Translations under genes and position numbers: made by a program
Notes under the pieces: generated by a model
Told to the model about the DNA's origin: nothing
The model's database searches: none
Seen by the model: the letters and a program-made list of their open reading frames with translations, nothing else
Assembly: GCA_016169945.1 (NCBI GenBank)
Contig: JADLSH010000184.1
Span: forward strand, 372,001-436,000
Source: Trachythela sp. YZ-2020
Lineage: Eukaryota; Cnidaria; Anthozoa; Malacalcyonacea; Clavulariidae
DNA length: 64,000 bases
Direction of reading: 5' to 3'
In this document: positions 48,100 through 60,000 of the stretch, piece by piece
How positions within the stretch are numbered: position 1 is the first letter of the stretch
Layout: every line of letters begins with the position of its first letter

Positions 48100-49080
48100 C
48101 ATCCCGGGCGGAGAGAGAGGGTGCGCACGCGATTCAACATGGTCAGTAGAAAGATTTAGGGAACTCAAACATAAAGTTCACATTTATCCCTTCGTTTCCT
48201 TAACCTCGTGAAGTTGGCTGACAATATAGTTGACAATAGCAAAAATCTTACTAATTCACGTTATTATCCTTTATTTACCCTTTGATATCATATAAGAACA
48301 TTTACAGCTAAATAAATCGCCCGGGAACACAAAACAATAACATTTTGCGTAATTGCGTTGCGACATATTTCTTAGTAATTTGAGTAATTTGTATTCAATA
48401 ATCGACACTTAGTCTCAGGCACGCAACCGTTCCTTCGCATACTATGCGCATAATTTCTAGCTCGGTAAATGGAAAATCTGAAAACACCATTGCATTCGCC
48501 ATAAAATTCCGCTTATTTTTCATACTAGACACTCTTATTCATTTTAAAATGCAAAAATTTTATTGCGGGTTTTATGCGCTGGCTGACAATAGAATGTTGT
48601 CTCAGAATATCGCAGAATTGGTCGCTCGTATACTATGCATAACATTTTGTTCACAGTAAATGAGAAATCCAAAAGCACCATCGAATTCTACTTGAAATTC
48701 TATACAAAGATAACCTAGTCTGCCCTTTTCAATAAAAAATCCTAGTAACATATTAGGACTTCAATATCCTTATCAAACAATTTCTCATATAAACCAATTT
48801 CTAAAAGACTTATGTTACTACAGAACATTTTGTAAACAGAAAATTGGCATTTTAAATCTCCACCGCCACTACGGCCAGCAATGAAGGAAGCCTTGGCCCT
48901 CGAGATCTCTGAGAGGCTTTACCTCCGCCACGACGCAAGGGAAACGCCAGGGAAAGCCACCGAGGGAAAATTCCTTTTTGAAAAATCGCGCAAACAAATT
49001 ATTGGGGGATGTTCAGGGTTATTGTGGATCATATGCTAATTTATTCTAAAGATTTCCACATGACTCGCGTGCGCACCACT
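48100..49080. other. No gene seen
   Basis: AT-rich sequence between the protease 3 promoter and the FBXO9-like relic. I see no supported coding region or clear element. Confidence 0.4.
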
Positions 49081-49084
49081 ATAT

Positions 49085-49340
49085 AATTAACTACGGCATC
49101 ACAAGGTCACTAAAAGATGGAGGTAGAAACTGATTTATATTGTACAAAATGTTTTTAAAGTTTGTAAAATATACCCGATATATTCTCGTAGTCGTATGTC
49201 GGCTTGTCGTATGTAAACATTGCAATGTGTTGAAAATACGCAATTGTTTCGTGTTCTAAAAAGATCCAGACACACCGGACGCGATAAATACAACCGTCTA
49301 TGGAAGGAAATTTTAAGAGTTATGCAGACCAAATAACTCA
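49085..49340 (+). pseudogene. Dead copy of the FBXO9 5' region
   Basis: Matches 57020-57190 (including AAAGATGGAGGTAGAAAC, the presumed FBXO9 start) and then jumps to sequence matching 58225-58345. About 1 kb holding the FBXO9 exon at 57760-57942 is missing. It is therefore an inactive remnant left by the segmental duplication. Confidence 0.6.
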
Positions 49341-49940
49341 ATCCCTCACTGTTCCCACATTGCTACAAAGGGGTGGCCCTCCTTTGTCCACCCTAGCGTC
49401 CACCACTGCCTTTCAATCACCACTGTAAATTATCCCAAGAACATGAACATTTTTGCAACCCCTTGGCCTTGATCCCGAAGAAAATCTGACTGTCATAATT
49501 CAAATTGGTTTGCTGAACTAACTTGGCAAATTGAAATATCACATTAAAAGCTGTCTAAGTGAGATGTCTTTCGAAAAGACAAATGCAAGCGAGCCCCAAA
49601 GAAACCAAGTTAGCCTGCTAGGGACCTTCGACAAATCTAGATTTTGTCCTTTGATTGCTGACCTCCTCCCACATCACGCGGACCTGTGTTTGCTTAAACA
49701 CCCCCTAACCCAACACAAAAGTTGCCAAGTTCACATGGTTCAAAACCTTATTATTAGGTTATTGAGGCAACATCTCTACACAAAGTGGCCATTATTCATA
49801 GAGGATATTTGTAAATATATTACAAAGTGCCACTTACACCACATGACCTTTTGAAATAAAAAGAATGTTGACTATTTGCCAAAAGAGAAAGCTACAGTAG
49901 ATTTGAATAGCAAGCTTTGAATGAAATGATTCTCATATAC

Positions 49941-51105
49941 CTTGATCAAAGCAGAAGGTCTCTTCTCTCTTTGAAACTCCGCCTATAAAATAGATAATGT
50001 TTGCATCAGATAAGTCGGGGTGAAATCCACATCAGTTCAGTTAGTTCTGGCCTGAACCCTGATTTAGTTCTGACCCTCCAAAGAGGTCCAGTAAGAGTAA
50101 TCCCTTATTGTTCTCACGTTACTACCATAGAAGGAAACCTAAACAACACTAACTTAATCCATACTAGATAGCTCTATCGGTACTAAACTGTTCTCCCTAG
50201 AGGTCCAGTAAGGGCTTTTTCTTATTGTTCAAATGTTGATACAAGAGGAAAGCAAAGTACCTGGGAAAAATCTCATCAGAGTCAACCTGGAAGTACTCTT
50301 CTCACATGTGACTGAGGTAAAATTATACCCAGACAACTGCATATAGCAACAATCAAGCATTGGCCACAGAGGTGAAAGGTACAAGAACTAATGACTGTGT
50401 CACCAACACCCCATGACCTTTTGAAATAGATGAATGTGGACTACTTGGCAAAACAGAAAACTACAGTAGATTTGAATAACAAGCTTTGAATGAAATGTTT
50501 CTCATATACCAGGATCTTAGCATACCTCATGTCTTTCAAGACTTGCCTATGAAATAGATGTTTGGATCAGATAAGTCAGGGTGAACTCCACATCATTTCA
50601 GTTAGTTCTGGCCTGAACCCTGATTTAGTTCTGATCCTCCCAGGGATCTGGTAGGAGCAATCCCTTACTGTTCCCACGTTACTAACACAGAAGGAAGCCT
50701 AAACAACACTAACTTTATCTATACTGGATAGCTTTATCAGTACTAAACTGTTCTCTCTAGAGGTCCAGTAAGCTGGGCTTTTTCTTATTGCTTGAATGTT
50801 GATACAAGAGGAAACCAGAGTACCCGGGGAAAATCTGATCAGAGTCAACCTGGATGCACTCTTCTCACATACGACTGAGGTAAAATTATACTCAGACAAC
50901 TGCATATAGCAACAATCAAGCATTGGTCACAGAGGTGAAAGGTACAAGCACTAATGCTGTGTCACCAACACCCCATGCCAAAAAATGTCGACTTTTTGCC
51001 AAAACTACTGACAGTAGATTTGAATAACAAGCTTTGACTGAAATGATTCTCATATACCATGGATTCAGGATAAACTTTAAGTCTCTTCTGTCTTGGAAGT
51101 GCCAT
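49941..51105 (-). CDS. Three mini-exons of unit B
   Basis: 51105-51058 MALPRQKRLKVYPESM (48 nt), 50546-50526 ASLERHE (21 nt) and 49982-49941 AEFQREKRPSALIK (42 nt). Splice sites and phase equal those of the main array. They correspond one to one to the exons at 33643, 33074 and 32523. The nearest downstream protease exon on this strand is protease 3, but that gene's own promoter lies between. Confidence 0.5.
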
Positions 51106-51368
51106 CTATAAAATAGATGTTTGGATCAGATAAGTCAAGGTGAACTCCACATCAGTTCAGTTAGTTGTCCCGAACCCTAATTTAGTTCTGACCCTCCCAA
51201 GCAGTCTACTGTAGTAAGAGTAATCCCTTACTATTCCCACATTGCTACCACAGCTAAGGAAACCTAAACAAAATTATACTCAGACAACTGCATATAGCAA
51301 CAATTGAGCATTGGTCACGGAGGTGAAAGGTACAAGAACTAATGACTGTGTCACCAACATCTCATGAC

Positions 51369-51419
51369 CTTTGTCTGATCTTCAAAACAAGTAATATCGC
51401 CGCTTGAAAGCATTGCCAT
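51369..51419 (-). CDS. Unit B copy of the candidate first exon
   Basis: The same 17 codons (MAMLSSGDITCFEDQTK) as at 35523-35473, with the same weak donor (GTCATG). Both copies remain open. Confidence 0.2.
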
Positions 51420-53334
51420 GTCGCTTTCGGAATTTTGTTGTTTTGTCCCTTTTTCATGTCTGTGTCACAATTTAGACAGACTGTTTTTGTCAAATTTCAC
51501 TATTATACTTTCTGTTATATCATTTGGTTGAGTAACACATTTTTTCAACTGATTGGAACACCATGCAGTGCGGCGTCGGAAGCAAGTTGTTATTGGGGGG
51601 AAACATAAGTGGTTCTGGAGTATGGTCTGGAGTATGGTCTGGAGTATGGTCCGGGGCATGCTCCCCCAGGAAAATTTTGCATTTTCGAAGCTTCTGAAGT
51701 ACAGTACTTCTGTGTTTGCTAAGAGGAAATTTTATCAAAGTTATGAAGTTTTTACACCTAGGAATTCAAGATTTTGTAAGACACTTTTACAACCTCATTC
51801 CGAAGTTTCTAAATACCATCAGTGAATTGGTTTTGTTCCTATTGATATTTACAAAATGTCTATGTAATGACATACTATTACAGATGAGTTGACTGTAGTT
51901 GGCTCTGTAAGAAATATAGATGTAGCATATGCAATCCTGGCTGAGGAAATTGCTGCCCTGGAACAATTATTTTCTTGTCCCATCTTGTTTAAAATTAGAT
52001 ATGTCTTTCGAAAATATTAGTATTTACAAGATTTTGAACCTTAATAGACAGGGAGGGAAAAACAAAATTTGGACAACAACTTTAGCAACCATTTTTGACA
52101 CAAGTAAACCCAGTAAAAATATTGAAATAACAAAATCTCAAATATGAAGTGTGTTAGTTACAGTGAATTTCAGTAAAATCTCATCCCGCAGAGAGTTAAA
52201 CTGTATAAGAACACGCGTATATGTACACAGAATCTGGGATCATATGATCATGCACTTTGAGTATATTGGCTTTTAACTTTGCATATGTTTTCATACACAG
52301 TTTGAGCTGTTGAATTTATTGAGAATTCCTGGAGAAAACAAATTAACCTATGTGCGGTTCTTGCAAAAAAGGGCAACTAGTTGCCCTCGTGCTGCCCCCA
52401 CACTCTAAGGGCAACGGGGGCAGCCGCCCAGTGCCCCTGCATTTCAATGCAATGATGCCTGTCTGAATTTACTCTAACAGGGCCTAGCTCATTCATGCCC
52501 AACAAACACTAATTCACAAGTGAAATCTTCTGGCTTTGAAAGATAAGATAATAAATTTGGGCACATGGCACCTTAATGGGTTACTCTTTCGTAATACAAA
52601 ATAGAACATAAACAAAGTGAAGCATATTATGCTGCAATATAAAAGGCACCTAAAATTAACAAACAGTAACAAAAACTAAATGATGGTTAATACTAGGAGT
52701 TACTACCGCAAGGAAAGTGCTGCCTTGCTACATAAACGGAATGCAAAATTAACTTGTAGTTATACACATACAAAGACACACTGTATGTACCAATTTATTT
52801 TGTTGTCAAAATTGAGATTACAACACTCTGATTGAATACTGTTGTCGACTATTGTCAATACTGAATTTTTGGTACCAATATTAATACACATTAGTAAAAT
52901 TACATAGGTGATTATTGAAAATTCTCAATGCTGATTGGTTGCGCTACCTTGGATTAATACACAATAATTAAAATCCGCTGTGACACTGGTTATAACCACC
53001 CAGTTTCCTAAGTGGGTATTTAATAACCACTAGTTCTAAGTGGTTCTAACCAGTAACTTATTCAGAGCGCAATATGCGCTGCATATAAATTTGCTGAATA
53101 ATTAATATAATTATAGGAAAATATATATAGGTATTCAGATTCTATGATTCCATGGTTCTATAATATGGTTCTCTGGTTCATATAGCTGTTTCTATAGCTA
53201 CCTACGGTTCTAGGGTTCTTTACGGCTTTAATTAGTTGTCTATGGTCCTAGGTTTCTATGATCCTAAGGTTGGGTAAATGTTGGGTGAAATGCAGTAAAT
53301 GTTGGGTAAAATTTTAATGGTAAAACGTTGCATG

Positions 53335-53640
53335 ACTTTCGGTAAAGCGTTGACTAACTCTTTTCACAGAAGTGTCACGAGTCTGCAACGAACTCACAAT
53401 CTCAGGGTCGTTTGATCTGACAACTGCGCCATTTAGCATCTTTTGCTTGCTCCCATTACTGCCCTTGGGGTTGATCAGTTGAAGTGGCTACACACACTGG
53501 CAAACACATAGCTCCACGCCAGGGACCGCTGATCCACCCCCCCTCCCCACTTTTGGCTGACTAAAGACACAATCGCTTATTGAAATACAGAATCTTGCCC
53601 CACCCACTTTCAAACAGGCCCCACGTTCCCTGCACTCCGG
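53335..53640 (-). mobile_element. SINE, second family (unit B copy)
   Basis: Same element as 41215-41500, with small differences. Confidence 0.45.
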
Positions 53641-53740
53641 ATGTTAATTTAATAAAATGATTACTATGGTTTGTCTCATATGCATTAATATTTAAAGACT
53701 GTGTAAAGTCTGTTCTGCGCATGTGCTAAGACTTTCGAGA

Positions 53741-54304
53741 TTAAAGATAAGAGCGATATTGGTCTGTAGTTAGTGACTTCATGGTAAGGACTTTTTTCAG
53801 AATTGGACTGATGTTGGATAGTTTCCACTCCGAAGGCAGTTTACAAGAAGTCAAGCTCTTGTTGAAGAGTTCACATAAAGATGGACAGATGTTGGCTGCG
53901 CAGTTTTTAAGCAATGACGCTGGGATTTTATCAGGACCAGTAGCTTTGTCTTCGTCAAGAGCTCTAAGCACGAAGCAGACTTCTTCATCAGTTAGAGTGA
54001 GGTCTGAGATGGTAGTCAGGGAAATTGAATCGTCTAGAGTAGCAACGGTGAAAGATTGGTCATTACTAGGATCGGAGGGTGTAAATACAGAGAAGAAGTA
54101 CCGGTTTAACAGGTTAGCAATGTCAACTGGATTTTCGGCTGTTGATGAAGTCGACTCCTTTTTTATAGTCCATGACATTTTACTGGGAATATTAGAGTGT
54201 TTGGATTTAGACTTGAAGACTGACCAGAACTTTTTACTGTTTGATTTTAATAAAGATGGAATTGTTTGAAAGTACTGTTTTCGCTGAATTGAATATTTAC
54301 GCAC
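53741..54304 (-). mobile_element. Non-LTR retrotransposon fragment
   Basis: An open frame of 187 codons covers the pre-RT and N-terminal RT region of a Jockey/CR1-type element: KKFWSVFKSKSK, DKATGPDKIPASLLKNC, LFNKSLTSCKLPSEWKLSNI. It ends before the catalytic motifs. It sits where unit A has protease 3 flanking sequence. Confidence 0.75.
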
Positions 54305-54432
54305 AAAAGCGGCTTAAAAACGCTTTAGGTGATTATCGCGTATTAATCCAAGGTAGCGCAACCAATCAGCGTTGAGAATTTTCAATAATCACCTGTGTAA
54401 TTTTTATACTAAATGGTAATAAAATACGGTAA

Positions 54433-56114
54433 GGGGCGACGTCCATACTCACATTGCCACGCAAAACGTCAAACTGACGTTTTGAGTGGGTAAATTTGAT
54501 CCTGTCTGACATTTTGCGTGGCATACTTTTAAATATTTTATACCTGTGTGTTGCAGTTTAACTAGTAAGTGTTAAAAAAGGCGGCTACTTTCGGGGGGCG
54601 GTAACTTTCGGGGGGCGGTAACTTTCGGGGGGCGGTTACTTTCGAGACTCTACGGTATGTCAAATAATCTCTATATGGCGTCCGCAAGATTTATTCCAGC
54701 GGTCGCCACAATTTTGTTGGAGACTTCATGTTATCATGTAACATTTTTATCGCATAGGTTGATTTGTAATGTAAATTTTCAAAAATAATCATATGGGATA
54801 ATCTAGTTGTATTTCAGCTGATGAAATTCAGCCAATTAATATTGTAAATCAGGCACTCAGCCTCAGCCGCTAATAGTTTGTCATAGGGTGGCATTATATA
54901 CAGTTATAACGTACACTAATCACCACATTAGCTATATAAATAAAACTGATCGAACAATGTCAATGTCAATAACTAATAAGAATAACTTTTGTTTTATTTG
55001 AGATAGAATAAAAAAATCAGCTACCGTTGTCGATGGAGGCTTTATTATTTAGCATTATTAATTTTGCATTCTCCCATTGATTCTAAACCTGCATTTTTTA
55101 CGTTTTCTAACTTTCTGGGCGATAGGCCGTGGCTGATGGGGACCCCTAACTGTCGGGGCCCCTTAGTTTTTTAACTAACCCTACCCAATGAGCATGACGC
55201 CACCATTTGAAATCATTCGGTTAACCTCTTTTTGCTGACAACTTAAGAGCTCCATTGAGGAAAAAAATTCCTGGGCACGAGTTTGCAATTTAATTTGGCC
55301 TCTTTTAGCTTTTTTTTTGGCCTCTTTAGAAAAATTGTAGTTTGGCCTCTTTTGGTAGATTTTGGCCTCTTTTTGATAGCTATTTGGCTCCGAGCATGCG
55401 CAGGACCTACCAATCCTGATCGCATTATGCTGGAAAATGGCGCCGGATGTATTTAGGTAAGCTATGCAGAAATATGTACATTTTAAAGATTTTCTACCTT
55501 TTTACCTTGATTGTATATATTTAATATTTTACTAGTACTTAGAAATATATTTAAAAGTGCATTTTTTCCTTAATATTTGTTGATGTTGTAATAATACATC
55601 ACTCATTGATTGAATACACGGTGTTCCAATCTCGCTAGAAAAGTGCATACTACACCTGACGTTTTCAGGACTGGGTGGGTGGGTATGCCTGAAAACGTCA
55701 GTTTGACGTTTTGCGTGGCAATGTGAGTCAGTGAGCTCTATATATATATATCTGGAGTGAGAACTTATGTCCAAAAAGTGAAGCCAAAGATGGCGGAAAT
55801 TGACGTCCAGTGCCAATCCCTTTCTATTGTTTTCGACCGCGCGGTTTGCACAAGCCGGCAAGGAGTGTGCCGAAATTACTCCGATGTAAACAATAACATC
55901 ATGATTTTATGAACTAATAACTTGATTAGCGATGCGATCTGTTAGTATAAACTGGAATTAGCTAGAAAAATGGTATGAAAACTGTTTATGACCTTCATGA
56001 GTTTGGACGTCAATTGCCGCCATCTTTGGCTTCACTTGGCCTATTGGCCGAACATTAGAAGTTCTTACTCCAGATATATATGGAGCTCACTGATGTGAGT
56101 ATGGACGTCGCCCC
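54433..56114. mobile_element. PIF/Harbinger-type element with nested palindromes
   Basis: Perfect 22-bp ends, 54433-54454 and 56093-56114, begin GGGGCGACGTCCATACTCAC. The target duplication is TAA (54430-54432, 56115-56117). Inside, 54449-54484 and its perfect complement at 55692-55727 form a second inverted pair, and about 55721-55812 pairs with 56005-56100. A short 18-bp tandem repeat (GGTAACTTTCGGGGGGC) lies at 54594-54645. No transposase ORF is recognised. Confidence 0.75.
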
Positions 56115-56149
56115 TAATATCATTGTATTTGTCATATTTTTAAAAATAA

Positions 56150-56616
56150 CAATTCTTACCATTTTACTATTGTTAATATTCATAATAATTCACTTTCTTT
56201 AGTGCTTCCTTCCTTTTAGATATTCTGTAAACTGTAAATAGTCAAACAACATAATATCAGCTACTTTCACTTTGTATATAGCAACTGCTAGGCGACTTTC
56301 ACTTTGTGAATAGCGACCTATTTCATAGAATTGCTTGCACTGAACCGCTTATACGTCAGATATTTTACAATTAGAAACAATAACTTTGTTGTAAGAAAGT
56401 CCTATATAAATATAAAACAATAAATACGTACTAAATTTAAACTACGCAAATTCAAAACAGCTCCTACCAAATAGCTTTGTGGAGATGAAAAGACCGAAAT
56501 TCTGCTACGCAAAGCATAAAAGTTTGCGTCATTTTCGTTTCTGGCTTGCTATAGGGCCTGTTCGCAGGCTACTGGCTTGCCGATTGGTCAATTCTGTTGT
56601 GAATTCCATATTTGGA
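56150..56616 (-). promoter_or_regulatory. Orphan protease-type promoter and 5' exons
   Basis: Third copy of the protease promoter block: inverted CCAAT 56583-56587, CArG box CCATATTTGG 56606-56615, donors ATG|GTAAGAA at 56160 and GTAGGAG near 56466. The NF-kappaB-type site of the other two copies is absent. No protease ORF lies downstream on this strand before 53.7 kb. Confidence 0.6.
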
Positions 56617-56727
56617 AAACAGGTGGGCATTTTGCACAGCGCATGCGTTAGTTGATAAGCATAAAATGGCGGTTGAAGAACTGCGCCCGCTATATTTTAG
56701 ACAGCGTCCGCAAAATGCCCACCTGTT
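56617..56727. mobile_element. 111-bp hAT-type MITE at the CArG box
   Basis: Inverted ends AACAGGTGGGCATTTTGC and GCAAAATGCCCACCTGTT. The exact 8-bp duplication TATTTGGA (56609-56616 and 56728-56735) is taken from the CArG box itself, so the box survives on the left and is half-copied on the right. Confidence 0.85.
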
Positions 56728-57056
56728 TATTTGGAATAGAGTTTGGAATAGTTCTTGGAATAGTCTTTTTCCCAATCTTTTTCCCATTTTCGCTAATGTG
56801 ACGTTTCATCACATTTTTCATGGAAACGAGTTTTGCTTCCACTTGAGAAAAGAAGCTTTTCCTACCACACTGCAAGGAATTTTACAATCCAAGAAATTTC
56901 ATACATTCCATTGTGGAAACACAGTAACTTTGTTATTGTTTTGAAATCGACAAATTATGGCTTCGTTTGCAAAAGTGAACAAAATTTATCCAATTTTTTA
57001 CGCTGTAAAGAATATTTTGAGCTATATTAACTACGGCATCACAAGATCACTATAAG

Positions 57057-60000
57057 ATGGAGGTAGAAACGGATTTATATTATATAAAATGTTTTTTAAA
57101 GTTCGTAAAATATACCCGATATGTTCTCGTATGTTGTATTAGATTATGTCGGCTTGTCGTATGTCAACATTGCAATGTGTTGAAAATATTTTCAAGACTT
57201 TCTGAATATATTTTGGACCTGTCTTTTACAATATAGTTGGAAATATGTATCTGATCTCTAAACTTCTAAACAGCAGTCAGTGGTGCATATATACGATATA
57301 AATGAAGATATTATTTCCGGTCGTTAAATTATTCGTGTTGATGTTATTGTTGTAGATATCTCTGTCGTGTTATGTGTTTTAGTATTGGGGATGTTTAGAT
57401 TTGTATTCCCCCATGGTCTAGGCTACTTAATCACAGGATAGGTAGGATTAAGGGTGTCCCCCCTTGCTTTCATCCCAAATTTTTAGTTTTCCATCATTGA
57501 ATTTTTGGCATAGGTTTGGGTAATGGGGGTTGCACCCCTTCTCCTGGAAAATTTGTACCCCCTGCTGGAACCGGAGCGCTTGCAATCTTGCACTATAATT
57601 TCTGAACAATGAATCATTAATGCATACTATGAGTCTCACCTTGATGAGCAAAATTACAAGGGCACATTGCCTTTTTATAAGCAATACAGTAAATACACTC
57701 TAATCAATAGTTGAGAACAAAACACGACTCTGGGTTATGTTAAATTATGCTTGTACTAGAATAAAGATAATTTACAAAATGAGCTGTCATCGTTCCGTCA
57801 ACAATGGCATGAGGAATTGCAACAACGAAGTAGATCAAACTCCCCTCAACTACCAGATGAAGCAAGCCCAACTGAAAACGTTGCTGTACCACAAAACCAA
57901 AGTGTAAAATCTGCAGATACAGATGAAAGTGTTGAGAATAGGGTGGGTACCACCACTGAATTTTAGTACCAACATCATTTACCTTGTAGAGCTGTGTCTA
58001 TCAAGTTATATTTGTAATTGATTGATCTTTTACGACAATCAATTTATAATAGATTAATTATTGCATACCACATGAAACGTTGCAAGCCGATTGTAAAACA
58101 ATAATATATAGTTTACCAGGTTATCAGAAATTTCAAAAAACCTTTTTGGTGGCAGACAGAAAACACAATTAGGCCCTGGAAGTTTCCTTTGCGTTTATTT
58201 AAACTGCACGATCTGTACACAATTGTTCGTGTTCTCTAAGGCCCAAACACACCGGACGCGATTCGGCAACACGACGCGATTTTTCAGTTTTTAAAAGTAA
58301 ATAAAATTGTCTATGGAAGGAAATTTTAAGAGTTTATATACACACCAAAATGTCAGTGAATATCGTTGTAGAATCGCGTTCAGTCTGTCTGGCCATTATA
58401 ACCTTACACCTTTAAATTTATTGTTGACATTCAAAGTAAAAAGATAATTGATTAACTGATCCAAATACACACAATACGTTTGAGGTATGATCATGACAAC
58501 TTTAACATCAAATTAAAACATGTTTTACGATCACGCATGCACGCGCACATCAATCAACTCTACCTCTTCGCCCAAAAACTGTCTAGATTTTTATTACACC
58601 ATCTTAAACATGTAGGCCAAAGCTCTCTTTCTCACTGGTGTATCTTTGGAGCAAAAAGGAAGGATGCCGGAAGGTTGGTTACCGTATAGGTTTTGACTTT
58701 CTGTATATATGTCCTTGACCACCACTGACATAGATAATTCTGTTCTGTAAACTATAAACGCTATTATTTTTTCCAAGCGATAAGATATTATCGTCAAGCC
58801 ATCCAATTGTTACCTGATATTGAAACCAGGATATCTGATTTTAACGAACTTGTTCCAAAATCTGGTGAGATTATTGAAATATATTTATTGTGGAATTCTT
58901 AGGATATCATTCTTAGGATTCAATCTTAAAACTATTCAATGATTCAATCTTAGAATTCAATGATTCAATCTTAGGATCCAACGATTCAATCTGAGGATCC
59001 AATGATTCAATCTTAGGATTCAATGATTCAGTCTTAGAATACAGCTCAGTCAAGTACATTATTAATGGTAACTCGGCCAGGCAAGCGCCAGTGCGTGATC
59101 GTTCTTAATCGTTTATACTCTAGAGTCACCTCAAGAAATATTTACACAAGATCTGGATGATGAAGATGATGAAACACCAACTAGTTACAACATAAACATT
59201 TACACGTAAGGAACGCTACGGAACGTTAGGCTAGCGTTAATGGCACAGTATTTAGTGGTTGTGCATTTTTCTATGACTGGGGTTCGAAAAATCTAATTCT
59301 TCAATAATTTTATATGACATTTTGTAGGTCAAAAGAACTTGAAGAAGTCGTCAAAGAATTTGACAAAATGAGCGTGAAAGGAATTTGTGAACCAGCATTT
59401 CCAACCGCTGTATGCCCGGTTTATACTAGTTTAGAGATAAAGTATTCGCCTGGACGAGCTTGAGCAAAGAAAACATAGTTTGTTTGATAATTCGCCTGTT
59501 TATAAATGAGACAGAGGGTTGTCTACTCCGACGAACTTTCGTGTGCAGTTCGTCTTGATGGACGTTCCGTCTATGTGTTTATATACGGCATCACACGAAC
59601 TGTCGGGAAATATCAGGCTAGATTTGTTGCTGGAACCATGTCAGTATAGATCGGAACTTATTGTTTGGATAATTCATCTTGTGTTTACACGAAGCCAACG
59701 CTTATTTTAGTGTGAAAACATTCTCTACTATTAATAATCTTGTTCATTTTTGTTTTAAAGAAAACACACATATCTGCATTGCCAGCTGAGCTGTTGATGT
59801 ACATTTTTAAATGGGTCGTGTCCCTACGTCTCGACTTAAGATCACTGGAAAAATTAGCTCAGGTAAAAGACATACATATAAGCATAGGACTGGATAATCC
59901 TAGGACTGGATAAATCTTGATCAAGTCTTAGGACTGGGTGAAGTTTGATCAAGTGTCTAAGCCCTAGAAAGATCGTTATATAAAACAATCTGATCACAGT

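Larger units (their letters stand above)
32370..49340. repeat. Segmental duplication, unit A
   Basis: Collinear with unit B (49360-58345). Matching anchors are mini-exons 32.5/33.07/33.6 kb with 49.96/50.53/51.1 kb; 35.47-36.31 with 51.36-52.31 kb; 38.40-38.79 with 52.31-52.69 kb; 40.9-41.5 with 53.03-53.64 kb; promoter 46.9-48.05 with 56.15-56.96 kb; 49.09-49.34 with 57.02-58.34 kb. Unit A holds protease 3; unit B does not. Confidence 0.75.
49360..58345. repeat. Segmental duplication, unit B (protease gene missing)
   Basis: Collinear with unit A but shorter. It has three mini-exons, the spacer without the LINE insertion, an orphan protease-type promoter and the real FBXO9 5' end. Where protease 3 should be there is a LINE fragment and a PIF-type element. 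Confidence 0.75.

Noticed and set aside
56612..56760. ORF starting MAVEELRPLYF as an FBXO9 first exon
   Set aside because: The start lies inside a 111-bp MITE with a clear target duplication, and the frame and spacing do not fit the next FBXO9 exon.
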